A stretch of DNA of 64,000 bases from JBGPHT01 sp041484525 (GTDB taxonomy: Bacteria > Acidobacteriota > Terriglobia > Bryobacterales > Bryobacteraceae): the NCBI GenBank assembly GCA_041484525.1, contig JBGPHT010000017.1, positions 1-64,000 of the forward strand. Reading direction: 5' to 3'. Made by a program: the position numbers and the translations under genes. Position 1 is the stretch's first letter. Each line of letters begins with the position of its first letter. The notes below the pieces were generated by a model that did not search any database, was not told the DNA's origin, and saw only the letters and a list, made by a program, of their open reading frames with translations. This document shows, one piece after another, positions 9,376 to 18,456 of the stretch.

Positions 9376-11268
9376 ATGAGACTTCAGTCCGTCGGTTCTG
9401 CGGCCCTGCTGGCGATTCTGACGTGCTACGCCTTCCCTTCGACGGCTGCCGCCGCGGCCGATCCGGCGACCGTGCTCATCGTGGTCAACGACGGTGCGCC
9501 GCCCGAAACCGGCACCGGCAACAAGAGCGCCAGCACGTGGCTAGGCGAGTATTACGCGAATGCGCGCGGCATTCCGGCCGCCAACGTCGTCAAACTGAAT
9601 CTCCCCATGGACAACGTGGGCGCGTGGGACAACTGGAACATCTCCTGGACGGTATTCGACACCAAGATCCGCCAGCCGATCAAGAAGTTTCTCACCGACA
9701 ATGACAAGGATAGAAAGATCCTCTACGTCGTGATGGTCTACGGCGTTCCCGTACGGGTCACGAACGCGGCCGGCACCTTGGAAGGCATTTCGATCGACAG
9801 CTACCTGGCGGCGATGAACTCCGGCACGGATGCCCTTATGCTGCACAATCCGTACCTGGCGCCGGTGAGCGGCGGGGAGCACATTCGCACCTGGACCAAT
9901 CCTCGCGGGTGGAAGATGTATCTGGTCACGCGCCTCGATGGCCCCGGACTTACGGTCGCCAAGGGATTGGTCGACAAGGCCATCCACGCGGAAGCCAACC
10001 TGAAGACCACCGACGGCATCGCCTACTTCGACTGGCGCAATCTATCGAGCAACGACGGGTACGGAATCGCCGACCGCAGCTTCCTCAATGCGTATAACAT
10101 CTCCCAGGCGAAGGGCTTCAAGGCCGTCCTGAATGACAACCAATCCAGCAACGCCAAGATGATTCACGATGCGCCCAACACGCTCTGGGCGTGGGGCTGG
10201 TACAGCGGCACCGAAACCTGGGACGGCTACAAATTCGTGGAAGGGGCGGTGGGCGCGCAGCTCACGTCGTATAGCGCGAACAACATCCGCTACCCGAAAG
10301 ATGGAACCGGAACCTGGGTGCCGGTGTGGCTGCTGGCCGGGATTACCGCGACCTGGGGCGCCACCGGCGAGCCCTACACTACAGGCTATGCGCTGGGCGA
10401 TAACCTGTTGAACCATTTCTGGTCGGGCTACAACTTTGCCGAGAGCTCCTACCTGGCCGCGCCCTACCTGAATCACATGATGATCTTCATCGGCGACCCG
10501 CTCTACTCGCCCAAGATCTTTCAGCCCGGCAAGCTCGCGATCACCGCACCCGGCATCGTGAACGTCGATGGCACCTCGACCCTTTCACCGGGCAGTATCG
10601 CCGCTGTCGTGGGAGCGAATCTCTCGAACTGCACGGCCACCAATGGCACCGACAAGCTTCCCTCGAGCCTGTGCGGCACGCAGGTGACGTTCAACGGAAC
10701 GGTCGCGCCCTTGTTCTATGCCGCCCCCACGCAGGTGAACGTCCTCATCCCGCACGAGCTATCCGCCGGACAGGACGCACAGGTGACGGTCACGCGCGAT
10801 GACGGCGATTCCGCAGCCTTTGTCCTGCCCGCGGCGCGCCTGCCCGCGTACTCGCCTGCCATCTTTCTCTATCTGCTGGATGGCGTGGTGCGCGCGGTCG
10901 TGCAGAATTCCGACTATTCGACCAACGGACCTTTGAATAAGGATCTGAAATTGCGCCCGCTGCAGCGCGGCGAAGCGGCGGTGCTGTACGCCAACGGGCT
11001 CGGTCCCACAGACGCCGCAGTCTCGAATACCGATCCGGTTTCCACCAAGGCCGGCCTCATCCGCGCCGTCAATCCGGTGGAAGTCTTCGTGAACGGCACG
11101 GCGCAGCATCCTTTCTTCGCTGGTCTCACCCCCGGCTTAGTCGGAGTTTTCCAGGTGAATTTCATCCTCGACAACTCGACCCAGATTTTCGACAACGACC
11201 AGAATGCGGTGTGGCTAAATATGAATGGCGTAGAATCTCCGAAGGTCCACATCAGCCTGCAACTGTGA
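9376..11268 (+). CDS. Exported TIGR03790-family protein with TIGR03437-like C-terminus
   Basis: A 630-residue protein with a signal peptide (about 1-27, ending AAAAADP). Residues 30-400 match the uncharacterised TIGR03790 type: VLIVVNDGAPPETGTGNKS, then YYANARGIPAANVVKLNLP, YVVMVYGVPVRV, and the late segment HMMIFIGDPLYSPKIF. Residues about 405-630 form the Solibacter-type TIGR03437 module (LSPGSIAAVVGANLSN, APTQVNVLIPHEL, GEAAVLYANGLGPT, LVGVFQVNFIL). Function is unknown; the N-terminal part has the look of a caspase/gingipain-like alpha/beta fold, which is inference. Both TIGR03437 proteins in the window face each other's neighbourhood but share no operon. Confidence 0.75.
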   Translation: MRLQSVGSAALLAILTCYAFPSTAAAAADPATVLIVVNDGAPPETGTGNKSASTWLGEYYANARGIPAANVVKLNLPMDNVGAWDNWNISWTVFDTKIRQPIKKFLTDNDKDRKILYVVMVYGVPVRVTNAAGTLEGISIDSYLAAMNSGTDALMLHNPYLAPVSGGEHIRTWTNPRGWKMYLVTRLDGPGLTVAKGLVDKAIHAEANLKTTDGIAYFDWRNLSSNDGYGIADRSFLNAYNISQAKGFKAVLNDNQSSNAKMIHDAPNTLWAWGWYSGTETWDGYKFVEGAVGAQLTSYSANNIRYPKDGTGTWVPVWLLAGITATWGATGEPYTTGYALGDNLLNHFWSGYNFAESSYLAAPYLNHMMIFIGDPLYSPKIFQPGKLAITAPGIVNVDGTSTLSPGSIAAVVGANLSNCTATNGTDKLPSSLCGTQVTFNGTVAPLFYAAPTQVNVLIPHELSAGQDAQVTVTRDDGDSAAFVLPAARLPAYSPAIFLYLLDGVVRAVVQNSDYSTNGPLNKDLKLRPLQRGEAAVLYANGLGPTDAAVSNTDPVSTKAGLIRAVNPVEVFVNGTAQHPFFAGLTPGLVGVFQVNFILDNSTQIFDNDQNAVWLNMNGVESPKVHISLQL

Positions 11269-11325
11269 GGGGGAGTGCTGCTCTCCGAACGGAAACGCAC
11301 GCGATTTTTCGATCGCCGATTCCCC

Positions 11326-11350
11326 GAGCGCCCGGCAGAGAGGGCGCTTC
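11326..11350. terminator. Possible bidirectional terminator hairpin
   Basis: Stem GAGCGCCC / GGGCGCTT (11326-11333 with 11342-11349, one G-T pair) around an 8-base loop, between the convergent ends of the TIGR03790 gene and the HEPN-like gene. There is no strong T tract, so termination is inferred from position. Confidence 0.4.
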
Positions 11351-11382
11351 TACGAGATGGCGACCAATGCGCCCGCCTTGTC

Positions 11383-11940
11383 CTAAGACTTTGGATCGTC
11401 CGTCAAAGTTGGTCGCTTCTCAGGACTCGGCCTTTCATTCTGTCGGCGTTCCTTGCTTGGGAGCATCGAGACAAGGTAGGCTTGCGCGACCGGTTCTTCG
11501 CGGATGATCTTCCAGCTCCTGAACGCATCGGCAATGCCGTCGATGTGTAGCAGTACCTCCGTTAATTCCCATTGCCTGGCTGTGTTGTAGTCGGCTTCGT
11601 TTCGATGATATTGGGCCTGAGCGAAGACATCGGCGAGGTTGTAAAGGTGATAGGCAACCGTTCGCGCTGGCCCCTCAGCAGGCTTTTCTTTGAAGTAGCT
11701 ATTGAACTCCGATACCCTCTTGTCGGCGGCTTGCTTCATCGGGCCGTGATCGAATACCCGCGCGAGCGCGCCGCGCAACTCCGGACGGCTCCAGTTTGCA
11801 ATTGCCTCGGAGATGAGGAGATGAAACAGCGCGTAGTATGCCGTCGAAACAGCGCGCCGCAAGCTCGACTGGTGAGGGTGCTCAGGGTGGAGATTGGCGA
11901 TATCCTGAGCAAGCTCAAGCAATTCGTCTGCGTAAACCAT
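11383..11940 (-). CDS. HEPN-like protein
   Basis: A 185-residue mostly helical protein. The stretch QSSLRRAVSTAYYALFHLL (residues about 24-42) resembles the central helix of HEPN domains ('S-x-R-A-x-Y-x-A-x-F-H'), with an Arg and a His six to eleven residues apart as in the usual R-x4-6-H arrangement, although the spacing is looser than in active RNases. Its tail (about 155-185) is polar and probably disordered. It starts 4 bp after the stop of the gene at 11945-12376, so the two form a pair. HEPN proteins are often the toxin half of two-gene modules; a toxic or RNase role here is inference only. Confidence 0.55.
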   Translation of the reverse strand: MVYADELLELAQDIANLHPEHPHQSSLRRAVSTAYYALFHLLISEAIANWSRPELRGALARVFDHGPMKQAADKRVSEFNSYFKEKPAEGPARTVAYHLYNLADVFAQAQYHRNEADYNTARQWELTEVLLHIDGIADAFRSWKIIREEPVAQAYLVSMLPSKERRQNERPSPEKRPTLTDDPKS

Positions 11941-11944
11941 CGGA

Positions 11945-12376
11945 TCATGCCAACGTAAGCTCTTTGAGTCTCGCCTGCTCGGATTGCGTGCGGAAATTGA
12001 AATAGGGAAGAACGCCCCACTCTTCGAGGGGCTGAACTTGTCGAACGATGGCCTGTGAAATCTGCTTCGTAAGGTTCAGGAGTTGGCCTCGGGGAGTTCC
12101 ATCGGCCAGTACGACCTGGAAGAAAACTGCGGATTCACCGTTCCAATCGGTACCAAGCGAAGGTGTGACGCTCACCACTGGGTGCGGCAAACCGCTTGCG
12201 GTGTTGGCAACGGCGGCGAAGAACTGCGGCTGCTGTGCAAACGCCCTCGCAATGTACACACAGCCATTATCTCGCGTTTTGACAGGCTCTGCCGAAGTAG
12301 CTTGCTGGAATCGTCGAAGCTCGTTTTTGTCCGCGGATCGCACATCCGTCGCATCACCCGGCCGTAACACGCGCAA
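11945..12376 (-). CDS. Hypothetical partner of the HEPN-like protein
   Basis: About 143 residues if TTG 12376 is used, 141 from GTG 12370; no ATG lies nearby, and the upstream AGCCAGG could serve as ribosome-binding site. The frame stays open far upstream, but that part runs antiparallel in frame to the GH57 gene and is not believed. The believable part contains TRDNGCVYIARAFAQQ, then SLGTDWNGESAVFFQVVLAD, and ends FNFRTQSEQARLKELTLA. The D-W-x-G-E-x-A-x-F pattern recurs in small proteins coded beside HEPN-like genes in other bacteria, as far as I recall. It contains no DNA-binding motif that I can see. Function unknown. Confidence 0.55.
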   Translation of the reverse strand: MRVLRPGDATDVRSADKNELRRFQQATSAEPVKTRDNGCVYIARAFAQQPQFFAAVANTASGLPHPVVSVTPSLGTDWNGESAVFFQVVLADGTPRGQLLNLTKQISQAIVRQVQPLEEWGVLPYFNFRTQSEQARLKELTLA

Positions 12377-12423
12377 GCCTGGCTCTTGGCTCCCAGTGGG
12401 TGCATCGTTCCTGGCCCTGCTCT

Positions 12424-14559
12424 CTAGCCCGCCATCTCGCCCGGGTCCGTCGTTCGCATCGTGATCCAACCCTGATGCGGCATAGCGCCGATCGGCAGCC
12501 CGCCTTGCCACAGCGACAACTGGAACCGGAGCCCGTGCCCCTGCGCGATTCCCAACGATGCCAGACAGAGCCGCACCTCGAGCACGCGTGCGTAGGCGCA
12601 CTCGACCGAGGAGCCATCCGCCGCCGGCGCCAGTGCCAGCTTTACATCCGTCGCCTCCGCCGCACCGTTCGCGAACTGTATCGTGACGTAACTGGAGCGC
12701 GCGCCCTCGAGCGACTGCAGCGTGATCCTGGCTTCCATGCCGCCCAGCTCCGCCGCATAGCCCGGATGAAAATCCAGCCGCATGTAGAAGCTCTCGCCGT
12801 CCGACCCGAACTGCAGCTCCCGCACCACGAACTTCTTGCCGTGCATCGAGCCCGATCGCTCGTCCACGCGGTACAGTCCCGCTCCGATCCACTCGAAGTA
12901 CGACGTGATCTCGCCATCGATCGTCGGCCGGATCGGCCCCGATGGCGCCACTTCCACCGCCGGCACCGCCACCCGCAGAATCGGCCGCGACAACTCCTCC
13001 GGCGGCATCAGATTGAGGAACCGGTAAACGTTGGCCAGGTGGCTGCGATAGAGCTGATCGAACTCCACGCGGTTGGCCGATTCGTGCTCCGGCCCGTACC
13101 ACCAGCACCAGTCGCTGCCCTCGGCGATCAGCAGCTCTTCGAACGCCAGGCGCCGCTGCTCGTCCGATACACCCATTGCCGACTCGTACGTTTCGCGCGC
13201 GCGCAGAAGCTGCGTCCACGCCTGGTTGTCCTCCTCCGCGCCGATCCATACGTCGAAATTGGCGTTGATCCACGACCCCGGAAAAATGTGGTCGACCGGC
13301 TCCGGCGGCAACAGCCGCAGCGCTTCCGACACCGTCACCGCCCGCATGCGCGCGTCCTGTTCGATGCGCCGGTACAGCTCGCGCAGGAAGGGCCGGCCAT
13401 TCTGGTGGTAGTATTCCCATGCGTTTTCGCCGTCCAGAATGATCGGCACCAGCGCGTCCCGGCCCGAGCCCAGAATTCCCGCGCAATTCTCGCGGATGCG
13501 CCGCAGGAAGTCGTCCGCCGCCGCGCCCGCCTCCATGTTCGAGTACACGAACCCGATCAGGTCGCTCAGGAAGTGGTCGCGGAAAATCACCCCCAGCGAT
13601 CGCTCCCCCTGCTGCCAGCGGTACGGCCGGTAGAGCCCGTCGACAGGGACGGAGCGCGACAACGTCCGGTTCAGCACCCCGCTGTCCGTCGCGGCCCACT
13701 CGAATCCCAGTTCGGCTGCGATATGGAATACCTCGTCGGAGACCGATCCCTCCGAGGGCCAGAGCCCTACCGGCCCCACGCCGAAATGGTTCGCCACGTA
13801 GCCGCGTGCCAGCGCCAGTTGACGCTGCGCATCCTGCGGATAGCGGAATCGCGGCGGCAGCGCGACGCCCGGATGCGCCACGCTCGCGATATTCGAATCG
13901 CACACCAGCGGCAGAATCGGGTGGTAATACGGCGTTGTCGAAATTTCGATCTGCCCCGCCTTCGCCAGTTTCTGGTATTCGGGCAGCACCCTTCCCACAA
14001 TCTCGCGCTGCTTCTCGCCCATGCGCCCCTGGTCGACCAAGGTGAAGCTGCGCCCGCGCGTCACCCACTCGCGCACTTCCGGATCTTCCGTCTGAAACTC
14101 TTCGTCGAACCACGCGAGCTGCGACCACATCTGAAGATCGCGAAATTCCTGCGGGCCGAACAGGCTTCGCGCACTCGAATACTTCTGCGCGCGCCACGCG
14201 TCGAACAACTCCCCATACCGCGGATACCGGTAGATCATCCGCTGCGGATCGGAATAGAACGAGTGCTGCAATAGAAACGCGCGGTCATCGTCCGTCAGAC
14301 TCTCCGCCGGCTTGAGCGCGAGCTGCAGAAACGGATCCACCGCCTCCCCCGCCGCATACTCCGCCACCTGCGCCATCATCGAGGGCACCAGATTGAACGT
14401 TTGTTTGATTTGCGGAAACTCTTCGAGTATCCGCACCATGCCGTAGTAATCCTTGAGCGCGTGCAGCCGCGTCCAGGGCAGTTTATACTCCCCGGAAACC
14501 AGGTCCTTATAAAACGGCTGATGCATGTGCCACAGGAAGCACATATAGATTTGCGACAT
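12424..14559 (-). CDS. Glycoside hydrolase family 57 protein
   Basis: A 711-residue alpha-amylase/4-alpha-glucanotransferase-type GH57 enzyme acting on alpha-glucans such as glycogen. Residues 11-16 (HMHQPF) are GH57 conserved region 1; 265-274 (GLWPSEGSVS) contain the glutamate nucleophile of region 3; 376-381 (DGENAW) contain the catalytic aspartate of region 4. The C-terminal part, from about 480, is a beta-rich domain (FYMRLDFHPG, YVTIQFANG). There is no signal peptide, so it should act in the cytoplasm. The gene stands alone on the minus strand. Precise substrate cannot be told from sequence. Confidence 0.88.
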   Translation of the reverse strand: MSQIYMCFLWHMHQPFYKDLVSGEYKLPWTRLHALKDYYGMVRILEEFPQIKQTFNLVPSMMAQVAEYAAGEAVDPFLQLALKPAESLTDDDRAFLLQHSFYSDPQRMIYRYPRYGELFDAWRAQKYSSARSLFGPQEFRDLQMWSQLAWFDEEFQTEDPEVREWVTRGRSFTLVDQGRMGEKQREIVGRVLPEYQKLAKAGQIEISTTPYYHPILPLVCDSNIASVAHPGVALPPRFRYPQDAQRQLALARGYVANHFGVGPVGLWPSEGSVSDEVFHIAAELGFEWAATDSGVLNRTLSRSVPVDGLYRPYRWQQGERSLGVIFRDHFLSDLIGFVYSNMEAGAAADDFLRRIRENCAGILGSGRDALVPIILDGENAWEYYHQNGRPFLRELYRRIEQDARMRAVTVSEALRLLPPEPVDHIFPGSWINANFDVWIGAEEDNQAWTQLLRARETYESAMGVSDEQRRLAFEELLIAEGSDWCWWYGPEHESANRVEFDQLYRSHLANVYRFLNLMPPEELSRPILRVAVPAVEVAPSGPIRPTIDGEITSYFEWIGAGLYRVDERSGSMHGKKFVVRELQFGSDGESFYMRLDFHPGYAAELGGMEARITLQSLEGARSSYVTIQFANGAAEATDVKLALAPAADGSSVECAYARVLEVRLCLASLGIAQGHGLRFQLSLWQGGLPIGAMPHQGWITMRTTDPGEMAG

Positions 14560-14605
14560 TTTGCTTGATTAGTTTTTCGCCGCCGGGACTACGAGGCCGC
14601 CGGTC

Positions 14606-17077
14606 TTACTTTCCGAAGTAACTGCGCACCGGCGCCGGCGGCTCCGTTCCCTTGATGGCCCGCCACAGGATCTCATTCAGCAGATCATCGTCGATCTCGT
14701 CCGCCTCGTCGAAGTCCATCTTGGCCGCCGCTGCCGCCCCCGGCGCATTCGGCGGATTCTTGTCATCCAGCGGGATGCGCGGCTTCTCGGCCGTGTACGC
14801 CGCCGTGTCCGGTGCCTTCATGAAGGGCGCCACGATCGGCCGCGCCGCGGCGTCGAACTGCGTCATTGGCCTGAGGCCCAGCAGGTACTCCATGGTCCGC
14901 AGAATCGACGTCGTGTTGTACATCGTGCCGTCCACCGCGTGCCGCTTGATCCACGACGAAATCACGAACGCCGGCGAGCGGTGCGAATCCACGTGGTCGG
15001 GCCCGTTCTGCGCGTCGTCTTCCACCACGAAGATGGCGGTGCTGGTCCAGAACTTCGATTTCGAAACCGATTCCACCAGCAGGCCCAACGCGTAATCGTT
15101 GTCGGCGGCGGAAGAGAGCGGCGCGGTCTTGCCGGCCGCCGTACCGTTGGTATGGTCGTTGCCCAGCCGCATCACGATCAGCCGCGGCATCTGCCCCGTC
15201 CTCTCGTATTCCGCCAGTTCACTTTGAAAAACCTTCACGCGCTCCACATCGGGATACGCCAGGTCGAATCCGCGGTAGAACCGGTTCGTCACCTTGGATA
15301 GCACCGGATCGCGCACGCCCGTCACCTGTTCCGAGCCCGCGGGCGCGTTCGGTTTGTTGTTCACCATGTAGCCGAAATTGCGGATCGAAAGGCCGGCCGC
15401 CCCGGCGTTGGTCCACAGGTATCCGGCTGGCGGCAGCGAGGCCGGGTCCGTCTCCTCGAAGTCGTACGTCTTGCGCCGATTGGCGTACTTGTTGGGCCAC
15501 ATCTTCTGCACATAGTCGGGCGCAATCGCCGCCGTCGACCAGTTGTGACCGTCCGCGCTCACATCCGAATTTACGTAGAAGTTGTCCAGCAGCACGAACT
15601 CGCGCGCCAGCTTGTGATGATTCGGCATCACGTTTTCGCCGAAGAGCACCAGCTTCGCGTCGCCGTTCCCTTCCTTCATGTCGCCCAGCACCTGGTCGTA
15701 TGTGCGATTCTCCTTGACGATGTAGATCACGTGCTCGATGCGCGGCAATTGGTTGGGTGCGTCCAGTTTGTCGTCACGGTACGCCGAATTCGCTAGCGCC
15801 GCGCGCGTCCACTCGGCAAGCTGGTTGTCCGGGAACGGCTCGATCCAGGAGACGGTGCCCGTCTGCATGCGCGCCACGAACCCCGGGTTAGGCGGGCCTT
15901 CGTGCACCGGCTCCGGACGCCGCACCGGACTCGGCCCGTTGGGGTTCGGAAAGGAGCGCAGGCCCTTGCCATTCACCACCGCCAGCGTTCCCGAGGGCAG
16001 CACGCGCACCGCCGTGGGATACCAGCCGGCGGGAATAAACCCTTCCACGCGGCTGCGTTCGCCCGCCACGTTGACCGCCGCCGCCACATTCCCGTCCGAG
16101 CACGCTACATACATCCGCTTGCCGTCCGGAGTCAGCGCCAGTGCCGAGGGCGTCATCCCCACCGGCTGACGCGGCGTCATCGCCAGGTTGATGCTCTCCA
16201 CCACGTTCAATTCTTTGGACGCGCTCACGCTCACCGCGTAAACGTTGTTGGTGTTCGCCGCCGCTACGAACATCCGCGCCGTCCACGGGGCCTCGTTCTC
16301 CTCCGCGCCTTCCGGCGCACCGTTACGCCACAGAATGTCGGTCGGATGCGCGCCGATCCGCACTGTCGCCAGCAGGCTCCCGTTCGACGCATCGTAATGC
16401 CCCATAGTGCCGTCGGCCCAATGCGTCACGAAGAAGGATTTGCCGTCGGGATGAAACAAAATGCGGTACGGCCGCCGCCCCGTCTTGATCTTCTGAATGA
16501 CCATCCCGGATTGGGGATTGATCACCATGATGGTGTCGCGGTACAGACTGGCAGCGTACAACAATCGGCCGTCCGGCGAAAACGCCACGTCGCCGATGAA
16601 GTCCTGATCGGTCTTTCCTTTTTCGTCAAACGGCGCGGCGAACGTCCGCCCCGGCTGCAGTTTGCCGCCGGCCAGGGTGAATTCGAAAACCGCGGCTTGC
16701 GATCCTCCGCCCACGTAGACGCGGTCGCTCCGCGGCTGGAACGCGAGCCCCAGCCACCCGTCCGCCACGGGCGTCGAGCTCACGACGTTGCCCGTCGACG
16801 CGTCCAGCACGCTGATGGAAGGCGGCCGGTATCCGCCGTTCAGGACTAACATGTACTTCGCATCCTGCGACAGTGCCGTCGCCATGGGCAAGGTGTCGAG
16901 CGCGATCTGCTTCCCCACCGGCTGCAGTTTCCATCCGCTGTTGAGCAGGAATCCGCCCCCCGGAAGCGGCCCCACTTGTTCCCGCGGCGCCGGCTGCGAC
17001 ATCAGCAGCGCCCCCGCCGAAACGATCGCAATTGCCAGAGCGATTCGCAGACTCGCGGTTCCCAGTGCTGGTTTCAT
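14606..17077 (-). CDS. Exported YncE-like propeller fused to phosphoesterase
   Basis: An 823-residue protein with an N-terminal signal or anchor (ALAIAIVSAGALLMS, residues about 13-27). Residues about 50-400 form a seven-bladed YVTN/YncE-type propeller (ISVLDASTGNVVSSTPV, VAFSPDGRLLYAAS, ALTPDGKRMYVACSDG). Residues about 440-760 are a phosphoesterase of the PF04185/alkaline-phosphatase superfamily: HVIYIVKENRTYDQVLGDM holds the metal-site Asp/Glu and the N-R-T-Y-D motif, followed by FVLLDNFYVNSDVSADGHNW, and later VEDDAQNGPDHVDSHRSPA with the paired Asp and His metal ligands. Likely periplasmic phosphomonoester or phospholipid hydrolysis, substrate unknown. The domain pairing is common in Acidobacteria. 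Confidence 0.85.
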   Translation of the reverse strand: MKPALGTASLRIALAIAIVSAGALLMSQPAPREQVGPLPGGGFLLNSGWKLQPVGKQIALDTLPMATALSQDAKYMLVLNGGYRPPSISVLDASTGNVVSSTPVADGWLGLAFQPRSDRVYVGGGSQAAVFEFTLAGGKLQPGRTFAAPFDEKGKTDQDFIGDVAFSPDGRLLYAASLYRDTIMVINPQSGMVIQKIKTGRRPYRILFHPDGKSFFVTHWADGTMGHYDASNGSLLATVRIGAHPTDILWRNGAPEGAEENEAPWTARMFVAAANTNNVYAVSVSASKELNVVESINLAMTPRQPVGMTPSALALTPDGKRMYVACSDGNVAAAVNVAGERSRVEGFIPAGWYPTAVRVLPSGTLAVVNGKGLRSFPNPNGPSPVRRPEPVHEGPPNPGFVARMQTGTVSWIEPFPDNQLAEWTRAALANSAYRDDKLDAPNQLPRIEHVIYIVKENRTYDQVLGDMKEGNGDAKLVLFGENVMPNHHKLAREFVLLDNFYVNSDVSADGHNWSTAAIAPDYVQKMWPNKYANRRKTYDFEETDPASLPPAGYLWTNAGAAGLSIRNFGYMVNNKPNAPAGSEQVTGVRDPVLSKVTNRFYRGFDLAYPDVERVKVFQSELAEYERTGQMPRLIVMRLGNDHTNGTAAGKTAPLSSAADNDYALGLLVESVSKSKFWTSTAIFVVEDDAQNGPDHVDSHRSPAFVISSWIKRHAVDGTMYNTTSILRTMEYLLGLRPMTQFDAAARPIVAPFMKAPDTAAYTAEKPRIPLDDKNPPNAPGAAAAAKMDFDEADEIDDDLLNEILWRAIKGTEPPAPVRSYFGK

Positions 17078-17197
17078 AGGACCCTATCATTGTACCGGGG
17101 TGGAGGTGGCAAAACCCGTGGGTCCCGGCCGGTTCGTCGACGCGTGCCAGCGGCATCAGACCAATCGCGAGGCCGGCCTTCCGGCGCGCAGGATGGA

Positions 17198-17794
17198 CTA
17201 CTTCTTGGGCGCCGGCGCTTCCTGTTTGCTGAATTTGATGCTCATTACTTTTTTTTCGCCGGAGCCATCGTTCATGTAGGAAGTGAGCGTGTAAGAGGTT
17301 GCCGTTCGATCGGAGATGACGTCCTTGATCGCAAGCTTCTTACCTTGCATAATTGTTTCGCCCTTGAAAACCAAGCTCTCGCCTTCTTTGTGTCCGGTCT
17401 CAATTACTACGCCCGGCGTCATCGAATCCGCCCAAACGAACTTGTATGCTTTCTCGTTCGGATCCCAAGTCATCACGCCATGGCCCGAAAAATTGCCCAT
17501 TGCGTTTTTCGATCGCTGTTCCATCAGCAGCGAAAAACCTCCGGGACCCAGTCGAACCGTGCTCGTTCCCGAACCTGTGCCGCCTGCAGGAGTGAAAGGG
17601 CTGGGCTCGAACGTTTCCTCGCTGGTCCAGGTCCCCGTCAGGCTGCGAATATCCTTCATCTCCGGACCCGGTTTTGGCAGGGCCATCTCGGCAGTGCCGG
17701 CCGATTTCTTGCTGGCGGCCGGCTTGTCCTGGGCGGAAGCCGACAGGCATAGAAGGCCGGCGGCGAGTAGCGTAATACAGGAAGTTCTCGTCAT
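17198..17794 (-). CDS. Exported DUF1579-family protein
   Basis: A 198-residue protein. ATG 17794 is chosen because GGGGGA lies 7 bp before it and a clean signal peptide follows (TSCITLLAAGLLCLSASAQ); the frame is open further upstream but without sense. The mature part has the DUF1579 pattern: IRSLTGTWTSEETF, then MTWDPNEKAYKFVWAD, and a C-terminal YTLTSYMNDGSGEK. These proteins are lipocalin-like small barrels of unknown function. The gene follows the last type VI gene after 82 bp but has its own promoter-like site, so it is probably not part of that system. Confidence 0.75.
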   Translation of the reverse strand: MTRTSCITLLAAGLLCLSASAQDKPAASKKSAGTAEMALPKPGPEMKDIRSLTGTWTSEETFEPSPFTPAGGTGSGTSTVRLGPGGFSLLMEQRSKNAMGNFSGHGVMTWDPNEKAYKFVWADSMTPGVVIETGHKEGESLVFKGETIMQGKKLAIKDVISDRTATSYTLTSYMNDGSGEKKVMSIKFSKQEAPAPKK

Positions 17795-17834
17795 ATGCGA
17801 TCCCCCGTTTCGAATAGAATTTGTCTCTGATGCA

Positions 17835-17843
17835 GTTATAGCA
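17835..17843 (-). promoter_or_regulatory. Extended -10 promoter-like site for the DUF1579 gene
   Basis: On the minus strand TGCTATAAC matches the extended -10 form TGn-TATAAT in five of six core bases. It lies about 40 bp before ATG 17794. No good -35 element is seen. Confidence 0.35.
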
Positions 17844-17876
17844 AAATCTTCCGGCTCGAAGACTGCCAATACGTGG

Positions 17877-18137
17877 TTATGTCTTCCCGCTCTCAACTTT
17901 CGTGTTCATCTGAATCGCAAGCTGCCGCGCCAGCGCACCGGAACCGCCGGCCAGGCCGCATGCCACACCGGTGCTGATTCGATCGAAGACCTCGTCCTGG
18001 AGCAACGTGGCCATGCAGATGCCAACGGCCACGACAACTGCCAGGTTGATCGGCCCCCACTTCCACTTGCCCAGGTATGCCAGGCCGGCGCCAGGCAGAA
18101 GGATGCTCAACAGGAGCGCCACAAATGGTTTCTTCAT
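17877..18137 (-). CDS. Small two-helix membrane protein at the end of the T6SS operon
   Basis: An 86-residue protein. A first hydrophobic segment covers residues about 5-22 (FVALLLSILLPGAGLAYL), a second about 29-45 (INLAVVVAVGICMATLL). The P-G-A-G-x-x-Y-L-G start is reminiscent of small TM2-type membrane proteins. It begins 16 bp after the PAAR gene and ends the minus-strand T6SS run. It could be an immunity protein or simply a passenger; nothing in the sequence decides this. Confidence 0.6.
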   Translation of the reverse strand: MKKPFVALLLSILLPGAGLAYLGKWKWGPINLAVVVAVGICMATLLQDEVFDRISTGVACGLAGGSGALARQLAIQMNTKVESGKT

Positions 18138-18153
18138 GGCGTTCGCGCTCTCT

Positions 18154-18447
18154 CTATCCGCCCACCAGCACCGTTGACCAGCCCCTCACGATCATGCCGC
18201 CGTGCGCGGCCGGGTCCAACATTCGGGCCTGCGGCAGACCCATGGTCAGCACCGTCATCGATCCTTTGATGACGATTCCGGGCGGGCCGGCGCACATTGT
18301 CATGTCCGTGATGCGCGCGGCGGGCTGTCCCCCGATGATCACCGTCACCGCGCCCGGCGGCATGATGACGCCGCCCACGTGTGGCACGACACCCGTCACC
18401 GCGGGACAGATATGCGGGTCCCCCACTCTAGCGGCCGGCATTCCCAT
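18154..18447 (-). CDS. PAAR-domain spike tip protein
   Basis: A 97-residue stand-alone PAAR protein. PAAR proteins form a zinc-stabilised conical tip on the VgrG trimer of type VI secretion systems. The sequence shows the glycine-rich repeats of the family: ARVGDPHICPAV (residues 6-17), then GGQPAARITDMTMCAGPPG (about 39-57) and the late DPAAHGGMIV. Histidine and cysteine residues suitable for the zinc site are at H12, C14, H23, C52 and H82. No toxin domain is attached, so effectors would have to be non-covalent cargo. It lies between the DUF6931-like gene (9 bp) and the small membrane gene. Confidence 0.88.
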   Translation of the reverse strand: MGMPAARVGDPHICPAVTGVVPHVGGVIMPPGAVTVIIGGQPAARITDMTMCAGPPGIVIKGSMTVLTMGLPQARMLDPAAHGGMIVRGWSTVLVGG

Positions 18448-18456
18448 ACGCTCTCC

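Noticed and set aside
12400..14274. Long open frame on the plus strand over the GH57 gene, and a second long minus-strand frame from 14197
   Set aside because: GC-rich codon shadows of GH57; only the last 143 codons of the minus-strand frame (11945-12376) fall outside GH57 and look like a protein.
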